Positions 1-7,506 of a DNA stretch of 64,000 nt are shown piece after piece. Below the pieces are notes generated by a model. That model was not told the origin of the DNA and did not search any database. It saw only the letters and a list, made by a program, of their open reading frames with translations. The first letter of the stretch is position 1. Each line of letters begins with the position of its first letter. The position numbers and the translations under genes were made by a program. This DNA is from Bacteroidales bacterium (lineage in GTDB: Bacteria; Bacteroidota; Bacteroidia; Bacteroidales; WCHB1-69): positions 62,001 to 126,000 of the forward strand of contig JAFZIP010000013.1 in assembly GCA_017554325.1 (NCBI GenBank), written 5' to 3'.

Positions 1-1
1 A

Positions 2-346
2 ACAGGGAACTGGTTTATTATGCAGCATGAGAGACTTGGCTATTCATGGACACCTCTTCTAAAATACCATCACTTGGTTGGCTTGCAGGTGGGTTACGGC
101 ATTACGTATTTCACTAAAGGGATTGTTTCATTATACTCAACTGCAAATGTGGGTTTCGTAGTGGATTTGGGGACACCTGGAGTTTTTGCCTACAGCTACC
201 TTGTTGGCGGTCTTCGTCCGGAAATTTGGCCGGAATTCCAGGTGTGCCTGTTGGGAATTCGTCTTGGCAAAGCCAATGCCGCCAATTTCGAGCTTGGTTT
301 TGGCACGCAGGGTATGCTGAAAATAGGATATGATTACAGATTTTAA
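2..346 (+). CDS. outer-membrane beta-barrel-like protein, 3' end only
   Basis: This is the C-terminal 114 residues of a protein whose start lies before the window; the frame is open from base 2, so the ATG at 20 need not be the start. The visible part alternates polar and hydrophobic residues, is rich in Gly, Tyr and Phe, and ends in GYDYRF with a terminal Phe. That pattern is typical of the last strands of outer-membrane beta-barrels recognised by BamA. No specific family is recognised. A lipoprotein gene follows 15 bases later on the same strand and may be co-transcribed. An outer-membrane location is inferred only from the strand pattern and last residue. Confidence 0.6.
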   Translation, partial: TGNWFIMQHERLGYSWTPLLKYHHLVGLQVGYGITYFTKGIVSLYSTANVGFVVDLGTPGVFAYSYLVGGLRPEIWPEFQVCLLGIRLGKANAANFELGFGTQGMLKIGYDYRF

Positions 347-361
347 TGAAAATCAAGGATT

Positions 362-739
362 ATGAAAAAAAGAATAATACTTACATCCATCATATTGGCT
401 TTGCTCACGACATCCTGTGTCAAGCACAGTTGTGAGTTCGGGCAGCCAGCCAAGATTGTCTTTCTGAAGGAACCATACAAGGCTCAGTGCTGGATAAACA
501 AGAAATACTACAAAATCAACGCCCATGTGTTCATGGATTCGCAGGGGAGTTATACTTTTAAAATAACGGGTCCGGTACCAAAGGAGTTTCAGACAGGGGA
601 TACCATAAATGCGAGGCTGTTGCTCAAAGAAGTTCCGTATCAAGAATATATATTGGCTTATGTGTATGTTCCAGGGCCGGATGATGACCCGAACGGCGCA
701 GAGGTTTTTTATGATCTCTATTGCATCGAGAAAGAGTAA
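362..739 (+). CDS. small lipoprotein of unknown function
   Basis: A 125-residue protein opening with MKKR, a hydrophobic stretch and the lipobox LTTSC, so it should be processed by signal peptidase II at Cys19 and lipid-anchored. The mature part has scattered Cys and Tyr residues and looks like a small beta-rich domain. No known family is recognised. It starts 15 bases after the upstream outer-membrane protein gene and probably belongs to its operon. Its stop is followed directly by a C-rich degenerate repeat tract shared with the 3' end of the convergent usp gene. Confidence 0.7.
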   Translation: MKKRIILTSIILALLTTSCVKHSCEFGQPAKIVFLKEPYKAQCWINKKYYKINAHVFMDSQGSYTFKITGPVPKEFQTGDTINARLLLKEVPYQEYILAYVYVPGPDDDPNGAEVFYDLYCIEKE

Positions 740-745
740 TAATTA

Positions 746-812
746 ATACCCCTTTTACCTCTTGCACCCCTTTTATCTCATTTACCTCCTTCACCCCTTG
801 CTCCCCTTCTAC
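746..812. repeat. degenerate C-rich short tandem repeat (CCCCTTTTACCTCTTGCA type)
   Basis: Imperfect repeats of units such as ACCCCTTTTACCTCTTGC and TCACCCCTTGCTCC fill the gap between two convergent genes and run up to the stop codon of the usp gene. Tracts of the same make-up occur at 45675-45757 (opposite strand) and more weakly at 47668-47704. No CRISPR-like spacing and no coding potential are seen. Confidence 0.6.
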
Positions 813-1657
813 GTGCACAGCACATACAGGTCATCCCGCTGGTTGATGCAGAGCACGGGGAACTGCTGCGGATTGCCGATGATTTTCTTTTCGCGCTTGC
901 CCGTGAGCAGCGTGGCGGGTGTGAGGTACTTGGTCATCATGATGACCGTGAGCGAGGCGCCAACCTCCGGCGCATACTCGATGGAGTAGCGGTCAATGTC
1001 GCTCATCGGCGCAACTTCGTGGATGGTGTAGCCAATCTCCAGGTTCTTATACAATTTCTCCACAAAGGCGATGTTGTCGCTCACCTGCTTTTGCAAGCCG
1101 CTGTCCTTGTAATGTGGCGCGAGGATATGGATGGTGGCCTGGTAAAACCGACTGAAATAGCCCGCCCACAAGGCCTTCTCCTTGGCTTGCCGCTCAATGT
1201 CCAACGGCAGCAGCACATGCTGAAACACATCCTTCTCCGGCAACTTTTTCCCCACCGTCATCACAGGCAATCGCGAGGGTTTGATGAATCGCATGGCTTT
1301 CCGCTTGTCGAAAAAGCCCTGTTTTTCCTCACCATCCACCCCGAGGACAAACATGATGGTGTTCGTCTCCTCGGCGTAATGATATAGTCGCTCAGGGAAG
1401 AAGAAGTCGGTGAGCAGGATGGTCTCGATGTCGTGGGCGAGAAGTTGCTGCACATTCTGGAGCACGCGTTCGGCATTGAACCGCCCTTTACGCTCCTCCA
1501 GCGTGAAGTCGAACTTGGTGATGATTGTCAGGGAAGCGCGGAACACAGCGGCCAGCATCCCGCCGTAGCACACCGCCGAAGTGCCGTACTCGGAATCGTC
1601 GGCAATGGCAATGATGTTCAGCTTCTTCTGCTGGTCGATGGGCTCGTTGATTTCCAT
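809..1657 (-). CDS. universal stress protein (UspA-like, tandem)
   Basis: A 282-residue cytoplasmic protein about twice the length of a single Usp domain. The first half begins with a beta-strand (LNIIAIADDSEYGTSA) like the nucleotide-binding N-terminus of UspA domains. A second strand-loop, HVLLPLDIERQAKEKALWAG, starts the second half near residue 147. Tandem Usp proteins are common in Bacteroidota, but their ligands are mostly unknown; ATP binding is not certain because no clear G-x2-G-x9-G(S/T) motif is visible. The start lies 6 bases downstream of the tsaB stop, so the two are probably co-transcribed. Confidence 0.8.
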   Translation of the reverse strand: MEINEPIDQQKKLNIIAIADDSEYGTSAVCYGGMLAAVFRASLTIITKFDFTLEERKGRFNAERVLQNVQQLLAHDIETILLTDFFFPERLYHYAEETNTIMFVLGVDGEEKQGFFDKRKAMRFIKPSRLPVMTVGKKLPEKDVFQHVLLPLDIERQAKEKALWAGYFSRFYQATIHILAPHYKDSGLQKQVSDNIAFVEKLYKNLEIGYTIHEVAPMSDIDRYSIEYAPEVGASLTVIMMTKYLTPATLLTGKREKKIIGNPQQFPVLCINQRDDLYVLCT

Positions 1658-1663
1658 AATCGT

Positions 1664-2359
1664 TTAGTGCAATCCTTTTACATTGGGTTTACCGGCCACA
1701 TACTCTTTCAGATAGAACGGCTCGAAATAGGCGGTGTCGGCGAAGTCTTTGGCCTCCCATTTTTTCAACGCAGCGGGCAGCATGTATTGCGCCGACAAGG
1801 TGAAATCGGCAAAACGGGCGTTCGGGAATTGGGATAGCAATTCTTTGCATTTCGGCATTCCATTGCCGCAAAACAGAACTTCTTTTTTCTGCAAAAGTTC
1901 CGAATAGGCGTTTTCATCCACAATGACGGCGGTCACCTCATCCAGCAGATTCATGTCGCTGTCGTACCTTGCGGCAAACACCTCCATCCGCCGTGCGTCA
2001 ATCATGGGCACAATGTCGCAATTGTTGGCTCCGGCGTGCAGTTTCGCGCCCTGCGCAATGCTCTCCAGCGTGCTTACGGTGATGACTGGGATGCCGAGCG
2101 AGTAGGCCATGCCCTTGGCGGTGGAAACGCCGATGCGCAAGCCCGTGTAGGAGCCCGGTCCGATGCTCACCACAATGCCTTGCAAGTCGGCAGTGGTTTT
2201 CCCGTTCTCACGCAATACTTGGTCGATGAACGGAAGGAGGTTCTTGGAGTGGGAGTTGCCGTCCGCGCTCTCGCACACGCCCAGCACCTTAGCACCCTGT
2301 GTCAATGCCACCGAGCACACATCCGTCGCAGTCTCTATATGCAGTAAAATCGGTTCCAT
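1664..2359 (-). CDS. tsaB: tRNA threonylcarbamoyladenosine biosynthesis protein TsaB
   Basis: A 231-residue member of the ASKHA-fold TsaB family. TsaB is a partner of TsaD and TsaE in making the universal t6A modification at position 37 of ANN-decoding tRNAs. Diagnostic features are the N-terminal strand ILHIETATDVCSVAL, the motif SHSKNLLPFID, and GPGSYTGLRIGVSTAKGMA near residue 70, which is highly conserved in TsaB. The length matches the family. It is the first gene of a short minus-strand unit with usp 6 bases downstream. No TAnnTTTG box was found directly upstream. Confidence 0.95.
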   Translation of the reverse strand: MEPILLHIETATDVCSVALTQGAKVLGVCESADGNSHSKNLLPFIDQVLRENGKTTADLQGIVVSIGPGSYTGLRIGVSTAKGMAYSLGIPVITVSTLESIAQGAKLHAGANNCDIVPMIDARRMEVFAARYDSDMNLLDEVTAVIVDENAYSELLQKKEVLFCGNGMPKCKELLSQFPNARFADFTLSAQYMLPAALKKWEAKDFADTAYFEPFYLKEYVAGKPNVKGLH

Positions 2360-2398
2360 AATTCTCTTTTTTGTCAGTCATTAATAATCCCCACACAC

Positions 2399-2436
2399 TT
2401 TAAACTCTAATCTCTAATCTCTAAACTCTAATCTAT
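2399..2436 (-). repeat. heptad tract (TTTAGAG/ATTAGAG) at the 3' end of the GH3 gene
   Basis: Reading the minus strand, the GH3/serine-hydrolase stop codon is followed at once by ATTAGAGTTTAGAGATTAGA and further copies. It belongs to the family of heptad tracts also seen at the 3' ends of nadD, the LytTR regulator, ftcD and the SurA-like gene, always with the purine-rich strand as the sense strand. Confidence 0.65.
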
Positions 2437-5324
2437 TTTTCAATTCCCTGATATATCATTTCATGCGCCTTCAACCGTATTCCACTCTGCGACAATTTGT
2501 TGGGATAGCAGGTAGGGTAAACGCGGTTGGAGAGGAACACATAGATGAGTCGGTTGTCGGGATCGCACCACACTACTGTGCCAGTAAAGCCCTGGTGTCC
2601 GAAGGTTTTCTTGCTGGCCTTGGCGGGCACGATACTGCTGTTGCCGGGATGCTTGGGCGTGTGGAACCCGAGCCCGCGCACCTTGCACTCGTGTTGTGGG
2701 TGGGCGGAGGTGAACAGGTCAACCGTTCTCTCCGAAAAATAGCGTTTGCCATTATATTTGCCGCCGTTCAGCAACATCTGGTAAATGGCGGCCAGCTCTT
2801 CAGCGGTGGTGAACAGGCCCGCGTCGCCCGCATTGCCGTAAAACAGCGCGGCGGTCTGGTCGTGCACATAGCCCTGCACCACTTGCTTGCGGAAGGTCTC
2901 ATCCTTCTCCGTGGGCGCAATCTCCGATTTGACGAAACCGTGCTCCAGCGGATTGAAACAGGTGTGTTTCAGCCCCATAGGGCGGTAGAAATGCTCCGCC
3001 AGGAAACTGTCCATGGGCTGGCCGGTGATGGTTTCCACCATGTCTTTCAGCAATACCATGTTGAGGTCGCTGTATAGATATTGATGACTGCCTAATCTGC
3101 AGTGGGCGATGGTGTGGCGCATGGTGTCGGGGTAGTCGTTGCGCAGATAGAGGTTGTCGGCCACCTTGATGGAAAAGTCCGGAGACCACTTGTTGCGCAA
3201 GTAATTCGTGTCGTTCTGGATTTTGGTGTAGAAGGGGATGAAGGCAGGCAGACCGGAGGTGTGCGTCAGCAATTCCTCCAGCGTGATGTGCGCCTTGTTG
3301 GTGCCGTGCAAATAGGGCAGAAACTCGCCGATGTGGTCGTGAAGCTTGATTTTGTCCTCATCGTACAACTTCATCACTGCCAAGGTGGTGGCAGCGGTTT
3401 TAGTGATGGAGGCCACATCGTACATCGTGTTCGCGGTCACCTCATCCTGCTGGTCGTAGGTGTAGTGACCAAAGGCTTTGCGGTAGATGAGTTGCCCGTC
3501 CTGCATGGCCAACACCACACATCCGGGATAGACTTTGTCTCGAATGCCTTGCTGGAGCAGATTGTCTATTTGCTTGGTGCAGGCTTCCGGCAGCAGCGAG
3601 AAGTTGGTGTCGGATTGGGTGTGGGTGAGGCCTGTACCACTTGGGTATTCGTTGATGGAAACGGGAAGCGTGCCCTCGCAGGCAATCTCTCCGAAGCAAG
3701 CTCCCAATGCGGATTTCAGCGTGCTGGGCGTGAACTGATAGGCAACCATCAGCGCTTTGTAATCCTGGGTGGACCCGAAATAGTTGAGGGCGTACGGATT
3801 GCCTAGATGTAACAACACCGTTTTCTTGTCTTTGGCGATTTGGCGCATCAGGGCTATGACATTGTTGTCAATGCCGTATTTTTTGCCGGCCATCTGATTG
3901 GAGCCGCCGTAGGCGATGATAACAGTCGAGTAGGGGGCAAGTTTGTCCGTTATCTGCTTGCAGACAGTGGCTTTGGTTTTGTCTGAGATACTTTTGTCTT
4001 GCCAAACGTATGCCAGCCCATAGTGATTCACAATCTCCTTGTACTCTTTTTGGCATTCGCTGCGACCGATGCAGAGAAAAACAATGCTGTCGGAGCAAGA
4101 AGACTGTTTCAGAGGCAGGATTTCTTCGTTTTTCAGCAAGGTCAGGGCTTTCTGCTCCAGCTTGTCGTTAATGCAGATGGCGTTGGGGGTGGCTATGGCT
4201 TGCGGGATGGCGGTGAGGTCAACGGGTTTGCTGTCCAGCACCCCTTTGTACTCCTTGAATTGCAGCACGCGCAGGCAACGTTCGTTGATGAGCTCGATGG
4301 GGACAAGGCCGCTATCCACGGCGGTTTTGATGGCTTGGATGGCCAAACTGGGCTTGTCGGGCAGCAGCAAGATGTCCACGCCGGCCAGCAGGGCTTTGAT
4401 TTCCACATCGCCCTCGAAGCGGTTGTGTTTGCGCACGCCCTGCATCTCCAACCCGTCGGTGATGATTATGCCCGTATAGCCGTATTCGTTTTTCAGCAGT
4501 TCGGTTACGATGGGGTAGGAGTGCGAGGAGACCGAGTTGCGGCTGCTGTCGAGGGCAGGAATGTTGAGGTGTGCCACCATGATCATATCTACTCCTTCAT
4601 TGATGAATTGGCGGAAAGGATAGAGTTCCAGTTCATCCAGTTCGGCGCGGCTTTTCTTGATGACGGGCAAGCCCAGATGCGAGTCGGTTTCGGTGTCGCC
4701 GTGCCCTGGGAAGTGCTTGATACAGCCGATGATACCTCCATCCATCATGCCTTGCAGATAAAGGTTGGCCTTATGGAAAACCTTGTCGCGGTCCTCACCG
4801 AAGGAGCGGCTGTTGATGACGGGGTTTTTGGCGTTGTTGTTGATGTCGATACAGGGAGCGAAGTTGAGGTTCACGCCGATGGCTTTGCACTGGGCAGCTA
4901 TTTCGAGGCCCATTTGGTAGATGAGCGCGTCGTTGTTGGCAGAGAGTGCGCCGAGGGTCATCTGGCGTGGGAATGCGGAGCAACTGTCGAGGCGCATGTT
5001 CGGGCCCCACTCGCCGTCGATGGAGACGAAAAGGGGCACTTTGCTGAGCGCTTGCATCTGGTTGGTGAGGGCGGCCTCGCGCGCGGGCCCGCCCTTGAAG
5101 AAGCACACGCCGCCGGGCTGGTAGCGCGCAATGTCGTCTAGCATGGCCTTGGTCTCCGCCGCCGTGCCCGTGGAACTCACGCGCACAATCATCAACTGCG
5201 CAATCTTTTCCTCCAAGGTCATTTTGGAGAGCATCTCTTCGGCCCGCGACTGCGCCAAAACCGATGCCGCTGACAACAGCAGTGCCAGTGCAATCAGAAA
5301 CACTTTACATACACCCCGTTTCAT
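2433..5324 (-). CDS. NagZ-like GH3 beta-N-acetylhexosaminidase fused to a class C beta-lactamase-like serine hydrolase
   Basis: A 963-residue secreted protein. The ATG at 5324 is chosen because it begins a clear signal peptide (MKRGVCK, then a hydrophobic core ending ASVLAQ); in-frame sequence upstream lacks one and overlaps the next gene. Residues about 27-370 are a GH3 domain with the NagZ-type His/Asp loop KHFPGHGDTETDSH (203-216) and nucleophile Asp290 in IITDGLEM. About 385-570 is the GH3 C-terminal alpha/beta domain. About 580-963 is a penicillin-binding/beta-lactamase fold with SITK (639-642), YSDLN (751-755) and HQG (910-912). NagZ enzymes trim N-acetylglucosamine from peptidoglycan fragments, and the second domain may act on peptide or ester bonds. 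This two-domain architecture is known in Bacteroidota. A periplasmic role in cell-wall turnover is inferred. Confidence 0.9.
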   Translation of the reverse strand: MKRGVCKVFLIALALLLSAASVLAQSRAEEMLSKMTLEEKIAQLMIVRVSSTGTAAETKAMLDDIARYQPGGVCFFKGGPAREAALTNQMQALSKVPLFVSIDGEWGPNMRLDSCSAFPRQMTLGALSANNDALIYQMGLEIAAQCKAIGVNLNFAPCIDINNNAKNPVINSRSFGEDRDKVFHKANLYLQGMMDGGIIGCIKHFPGHGDTETDSHLGLPVIKKSRAELDELELYPFRQFINEGVDMIMVAHLNIPALDSSRNSVSSHSYPIVTELLKNEYGYTGIIITDGLEMQGVRKHNRFEGDVEIKALLAGVDILLLPDKPSLAIQAIKTAVDSGLVPIELINERCLRVLQFKEYKGVLDSKPVDLTAIPQAIATPNAICINDKLEQKALTLLKNEEILPLKQSSCSDSIVFLCIGRSECQKEYKEIVNHYGLAYVWQDKSISDKTKATVCKQITDKLAPYSTVIIAYGGSNQMAGKKYGIDNNVIALMRQIAKDKKTVLLHLGNPYALNYFGSTQDYKALMVAYQFTPSTLKSALGACFGEIACEGTLPVSINEYPSGTGLTHTQSDTNFSLLPEACTKQIDNLLQQGIRDKVYPGCVVLAMQDGQLIYRKAFGHYTYDQQDEVTANTMYDVASITKTAATTLAVMKLYDEDKIKLHDHIGEFLPYLHGTNKAHITLEELLTHTSGLPAFIPFYTKIQNDTNYLRNKWSPDFSIKVADNLYLRNDYPDTMRHTIAHCRLGSHQYLYSDLNMVLLKDMVETITGQPMDSFLAEHFYRPMGLKHTCFNPLEHGFVKSEIAPTEKDETFRKQVVQGYVHDQTAALFYGNAGDAGLFTTAEELAAIYQMLLNGGKYNGKRYFSERTVDLFTSAHPQHECKVRGLGFHTPKHPGNSSIVPAKASKKTFGHQGFTGTVVWCDPDNRLIYVFLSNRVYPTCYPNKLSQSGIRLKAHEMIYQGIEK

Positions 5325-5334
5325 GACAGGATGT

Positions 5335-5568
5335 TTAAAAAACCATGGGCTCGTACAAGCCCTGCTCGTTGATCTTGATGAAATCGGCCATGGAATACTG
5401 GCTAAACTCCGGCGCAATCTTGCCCGGACTGTCCATTTTGATCTCTTTTGTATCCCAGTTGATGGCCATTGCCACATCGGTAGGATATTGGGTGTGGTGT
5501 GCAAGATATTCTTTTACAGCGTCATACAATTCATCGCTGAGTTCATGAAAACGATTGATTTCTTCCAT
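5335..5568 (-). CDS. 77-residue acidic protein of unknown function
   Basis: A short acidic protein with no signal peptide or membrane segment, starting MEEINRFHELSDELYDAVKEY and carrying a predicted N-terminal helix. Its own -7 box (TACTTTTG on the minus strand) lies 26 bases upstream, and it ends 10 bases before the GH3/serine hydrolase start, so it is probably the leader gene of that unit. Codon use looks like its neighbours. No known family is recognised; the function is unknown. Confidence 0.65.
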   Translation of the reverse strand: MEEINRFHELSDELYDAVKEYLAHHTQYPTDVAMAINWDTKEIKMDSPGKIAPEFSQYSMADFIKINEQGLYEPMVF

Positions 5569-5594
5569 AGGTGGTTATAGGTTTTTTAGGTTTG

Positions 5595-5602
5595 CAAAAG
5601 TA
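5595..5602 (-). promoter_or_regulatory. -7 promoter box TACTTTTG
   Basis: A match to the Bacteroidota -7 consensus TAnnTTTG on the minus strand, 26 bases before the start of the 77-residue protein gene and followed by C as is common. A clear -33 TTTG was not seen. Confidence 0.5.
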
Positions 5603-5621
5603 GTGAAAAAAGGATATGGTT

Positions 5622-6044
5622 TTATTCCGGCATCCGTTTTACGAAAAACTGGAATTTTTGTTCTATTTTTTTGTTCTGTGTTTTAAGAATGATGTAGTAG
5701 ATGACGACGCAGGCGATGCTGACGATGACGCCGGCGAGTTCGCTTTTGGTGATGGCGTATGTGCCGAACAAGGTCACCATCAATACGATGAAGGGCAGAA
5801 GATAAGCTAAAACCACGGCTTTGTTGCCCGCAGAGCCCTTCAAGACCAACTGCACCTTTTCGCCGGGTTCAAATTGCTCACCGTAAAGACTTTGCGCGGT
5901 GACGGTCTCCCGTCGGTGGTCAGTGGGGATGCAGATGCTTTTGGCGTGGCACTCGCTGCACGCCGAGCTGACGATGATTTCCACCTCGATGTTGTCCCCG
6001 TTTACGGCCCGGACGATGCCCTCTTTGCAAATGGTGTTATCCAT
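5622..6044 (-). CDS. rseC: SoxR-reducing system protein RseC family
   Basis: A 140-residue membrane protein of the RseC/MucC family. A short N-terminal domain carries a cysteine set (Cys6, Cys29, Cys32, Cys38, around SSACSECHAKSIC). Two transmembrane helices at about 74-95 and 100-118 are followed by a basic tail. In gamma-proteobacteria RseC helps keep SoxR reduced together with Rsx/Rnf proteins. In Bacteroidota it usually sits beside rnf genes, but none are in this stretch. Here it follows radA with a 5-base gap, in the same direction. The redox role is inferred from the family. Confidence 0.85.
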   Translation of the reverse strand: MDNTICKEGIVRAVNGDNIEVEIIVSSACSECHAKSICIPTDHRRETVTAQSLYGEQFEPGEKVQLVLKGSAGNKAVVLAYLLPFIVLMVTLFGTYAITKSELAGVIVSIACVVIYYIILKTQNKKIEQKFQFFVKRMPE

Positions 6045-6049
6045 GATGG

Positions 6050-7420
6050 TTATTCAAATAATGTTCTGAACATCTCCTCCACCTTGGTGATGGGAATGAT
6101 GCGGATGTGGTAATCGTTGAGGTTGAGGCCCTTGAGGTTGTATTTGGAGACAAACATACGAGTAAATCCCAGTTTGTCGGCCTCGGCGATGCGCTGGGCG
6201 ATACGGGTCACGGGACGCACCTCGCCGCTGAGGCCCATCTCGCCCGCGAAGCAGGTTTTGGCGTCAATGGCAATGTCGGTGGCGGAGGAGAGGATGGCGG
6301 CCACGATGGCCAGATTGATGGCGGGGTCTTCCACGCGCACGCCGCCCGCGATGTTGAGGAACACATCCTTGGCGCCGAGCTTGAAGTGGCACCGTTTCTC
6401 TAACACGGCTAACAGCATGTTCATCCGGCGGATGTCATAGCCCGTGGCGGAACGTTGGGGCACGCCATAAACGGCGGAACTGACCAGCGCCTGCGTCTCG
6501 ATCATCATCGGGCGGTTGCCCTCCAAAATGCAGGCCACGGCGTTGCCGCTGTAGTCTTCCTCATGCTGAGAGAGCAAAATCTCCGATGGATTGTGGATTT
6601 CATTGAGCCCGCTTTGCGTCATCTCGAAAATGCCGAGCTCGGCGGTAGAGCCGAACCGGTTCTTGATGCAGCGCACGATGCGGTAGCCGTAATGCTGGTC
6701 GCCTTCAAATTGCAAAACCGTATCCACAATGTGCTCCAGAATCTTGGGTCCGGCCAAACTGCCCTCCTTGGTGATGTGGCCGATGAGAAATACGGGGATG
6801 CCGGTGGTCTTGGCCAGATGCTGGAATTCGGCGGCACACTCCTTGAGTTGGGAGATGGAGCCCGCGGCGGAGTCCAGCAGGTTGCTCTGCATGGTCTGGA
6901 TGGAGTCGGCGATGATAATGTCGGGCTGCAGCTCTTCCACATGCTTGAAGATGTCCTGCGTGCAGGTTTCGGTGAGCACGTAGCAGTTGGGTGCCAAGGT
7001 GTCGGAGATACGGCTGGCGCGCATCTTGAGCTGCGCTTCGCTCTCCTCGCCGGAGACGTAGAGGATTTTGCGGTCGTGGATGTTCAGTGCCATCTGCAAC
7101 AGCAAAGTGGATTTGCCGATGCCGGGCTCGCCGCCGAGCAGCACGATGGAACCGGCCACAATGCCGCCGCCGAGTACACGGTCGAACTCCTCAAAGGTGG
7201 TCGAGATGCGCGGAAGCTGCAGCAGCGAGACCTCGTCGATGGGCTTCGGCGCGTTTTTGGTGGTCACGGCACGCGAGCGGCCCTTCGCCGGCGTCTCCTC
7301 CCGCTGCACCACCTCCTCAACGAAGGTGTTCCACTCGCCGCACGACGGGCAACGGCCTATCCATTGCGCCGACTGTGCACCGCAGTTCTTGCAGAAATAT
7401 AGGGTTTTGCTTTTTGCCAT
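6050..7420 (-). CDS. radA: DNA repair protein RadA
   Basis: A 456-residue protein of typical RadA length. It has the N-terminal four-cysteine zinc finger (Cys10, Cys13, Cys24, Cys27), a RecA-like core with Walker A GGEPGIGKST near residue 87, and the diagnostic RadA motif KNRFGSTAE near 250. The C-terminal domain is the inactive Lon-protease-like fold. RadA is a branch-migrating helicase acting at recombination intermediates. A TATTTTTG box lies 20 bases upstream on the minus strand. rseC follows in the same unit. Confidence 0.97.
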   Translation of the reverse strand: MAKSKTLYFCKNCGAQSAQWIGRCPSCGEWNTFVEEVVQREETPAKGRSRAVTTKNAPKPIDEVSLLQLPRISTTFEEFDRVLGGGIVAGSIVLLGGEPGIGKSTLLLQMALNIHDRKILYVSGEESEAQLKMRASRISDTLAPNCYVLTETCTQDIFKHVEELQPDIIIADSIQTMQSNLLDSAAGSISQLKECAAEFQHLAKTTGIPVFLIGHITKEGSLAGPKILEHIVDTVLQFEGDQHYGYRIVRCIKNRFGSTAELGIFEMTQSGLNEIHNPSEILLSQHEEDYSGNAVACILEGNRPMMIETQALVSSAVYGVPQRSATGYDIRRMNMLLAVLEKRCHFKLGAKDVFLNIAGGVRVEDPAINLAIVAAILSSATDIAIDAKTCFAGEMGLSGEVRPVTRIAQRIAEADKLGFTRMFVSKYNLKGLNLNDYHIRIIPITKVEEMFRTLFE

Positions 7421-7440
7421 AAGGTCTTTTTTAAAGAATG

Positions 7441-7448
7441 CAAAAATA
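7441..7448 (-). promoter_or_regulatory. -7 promoter box TATTTTTG for radA-rseC
   Basis: Minus-strand match to TAnnTTTG, ending 20 bases before the radA ATG. A plus-strand box for the divergent GT39 gene lies 45 bases away. Confidence 0.5.
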
Positions 7449-7493
7449 GTGAAAATCCATCAATCTTCAAAATCCAAAAGACAAACTTTATTG

Positions 7494-7501
7494 TATTTTT
7501 G
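7494..7501 (+). promoter_or_regulatory. -7 promoter box TATTTTTG, almost touching the start codon
   Basis: Plus-strand match to TAnnTTTG followed by GCC. The GTG at 7507 and ATG at 7510 of the GT39 gene come only 5-8 bases later, so transcription from it would give a nearly leaderless mRNA. Confidence 0.45.
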
Positions 7502-7506
7502 CCGCC

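Noticed and set aside
746..812. CRISPR-like array
   Set aside because: Units are short, degenerate and without spacers of fixed length; no cas genes are seen.
4999..5504. Longer N-terminus of the GH3 gene from 5504
   Set aside because: The extra 60 residues look non-coding, overlap the 77-residue gene, and precede a clear signal peptide at 5324.
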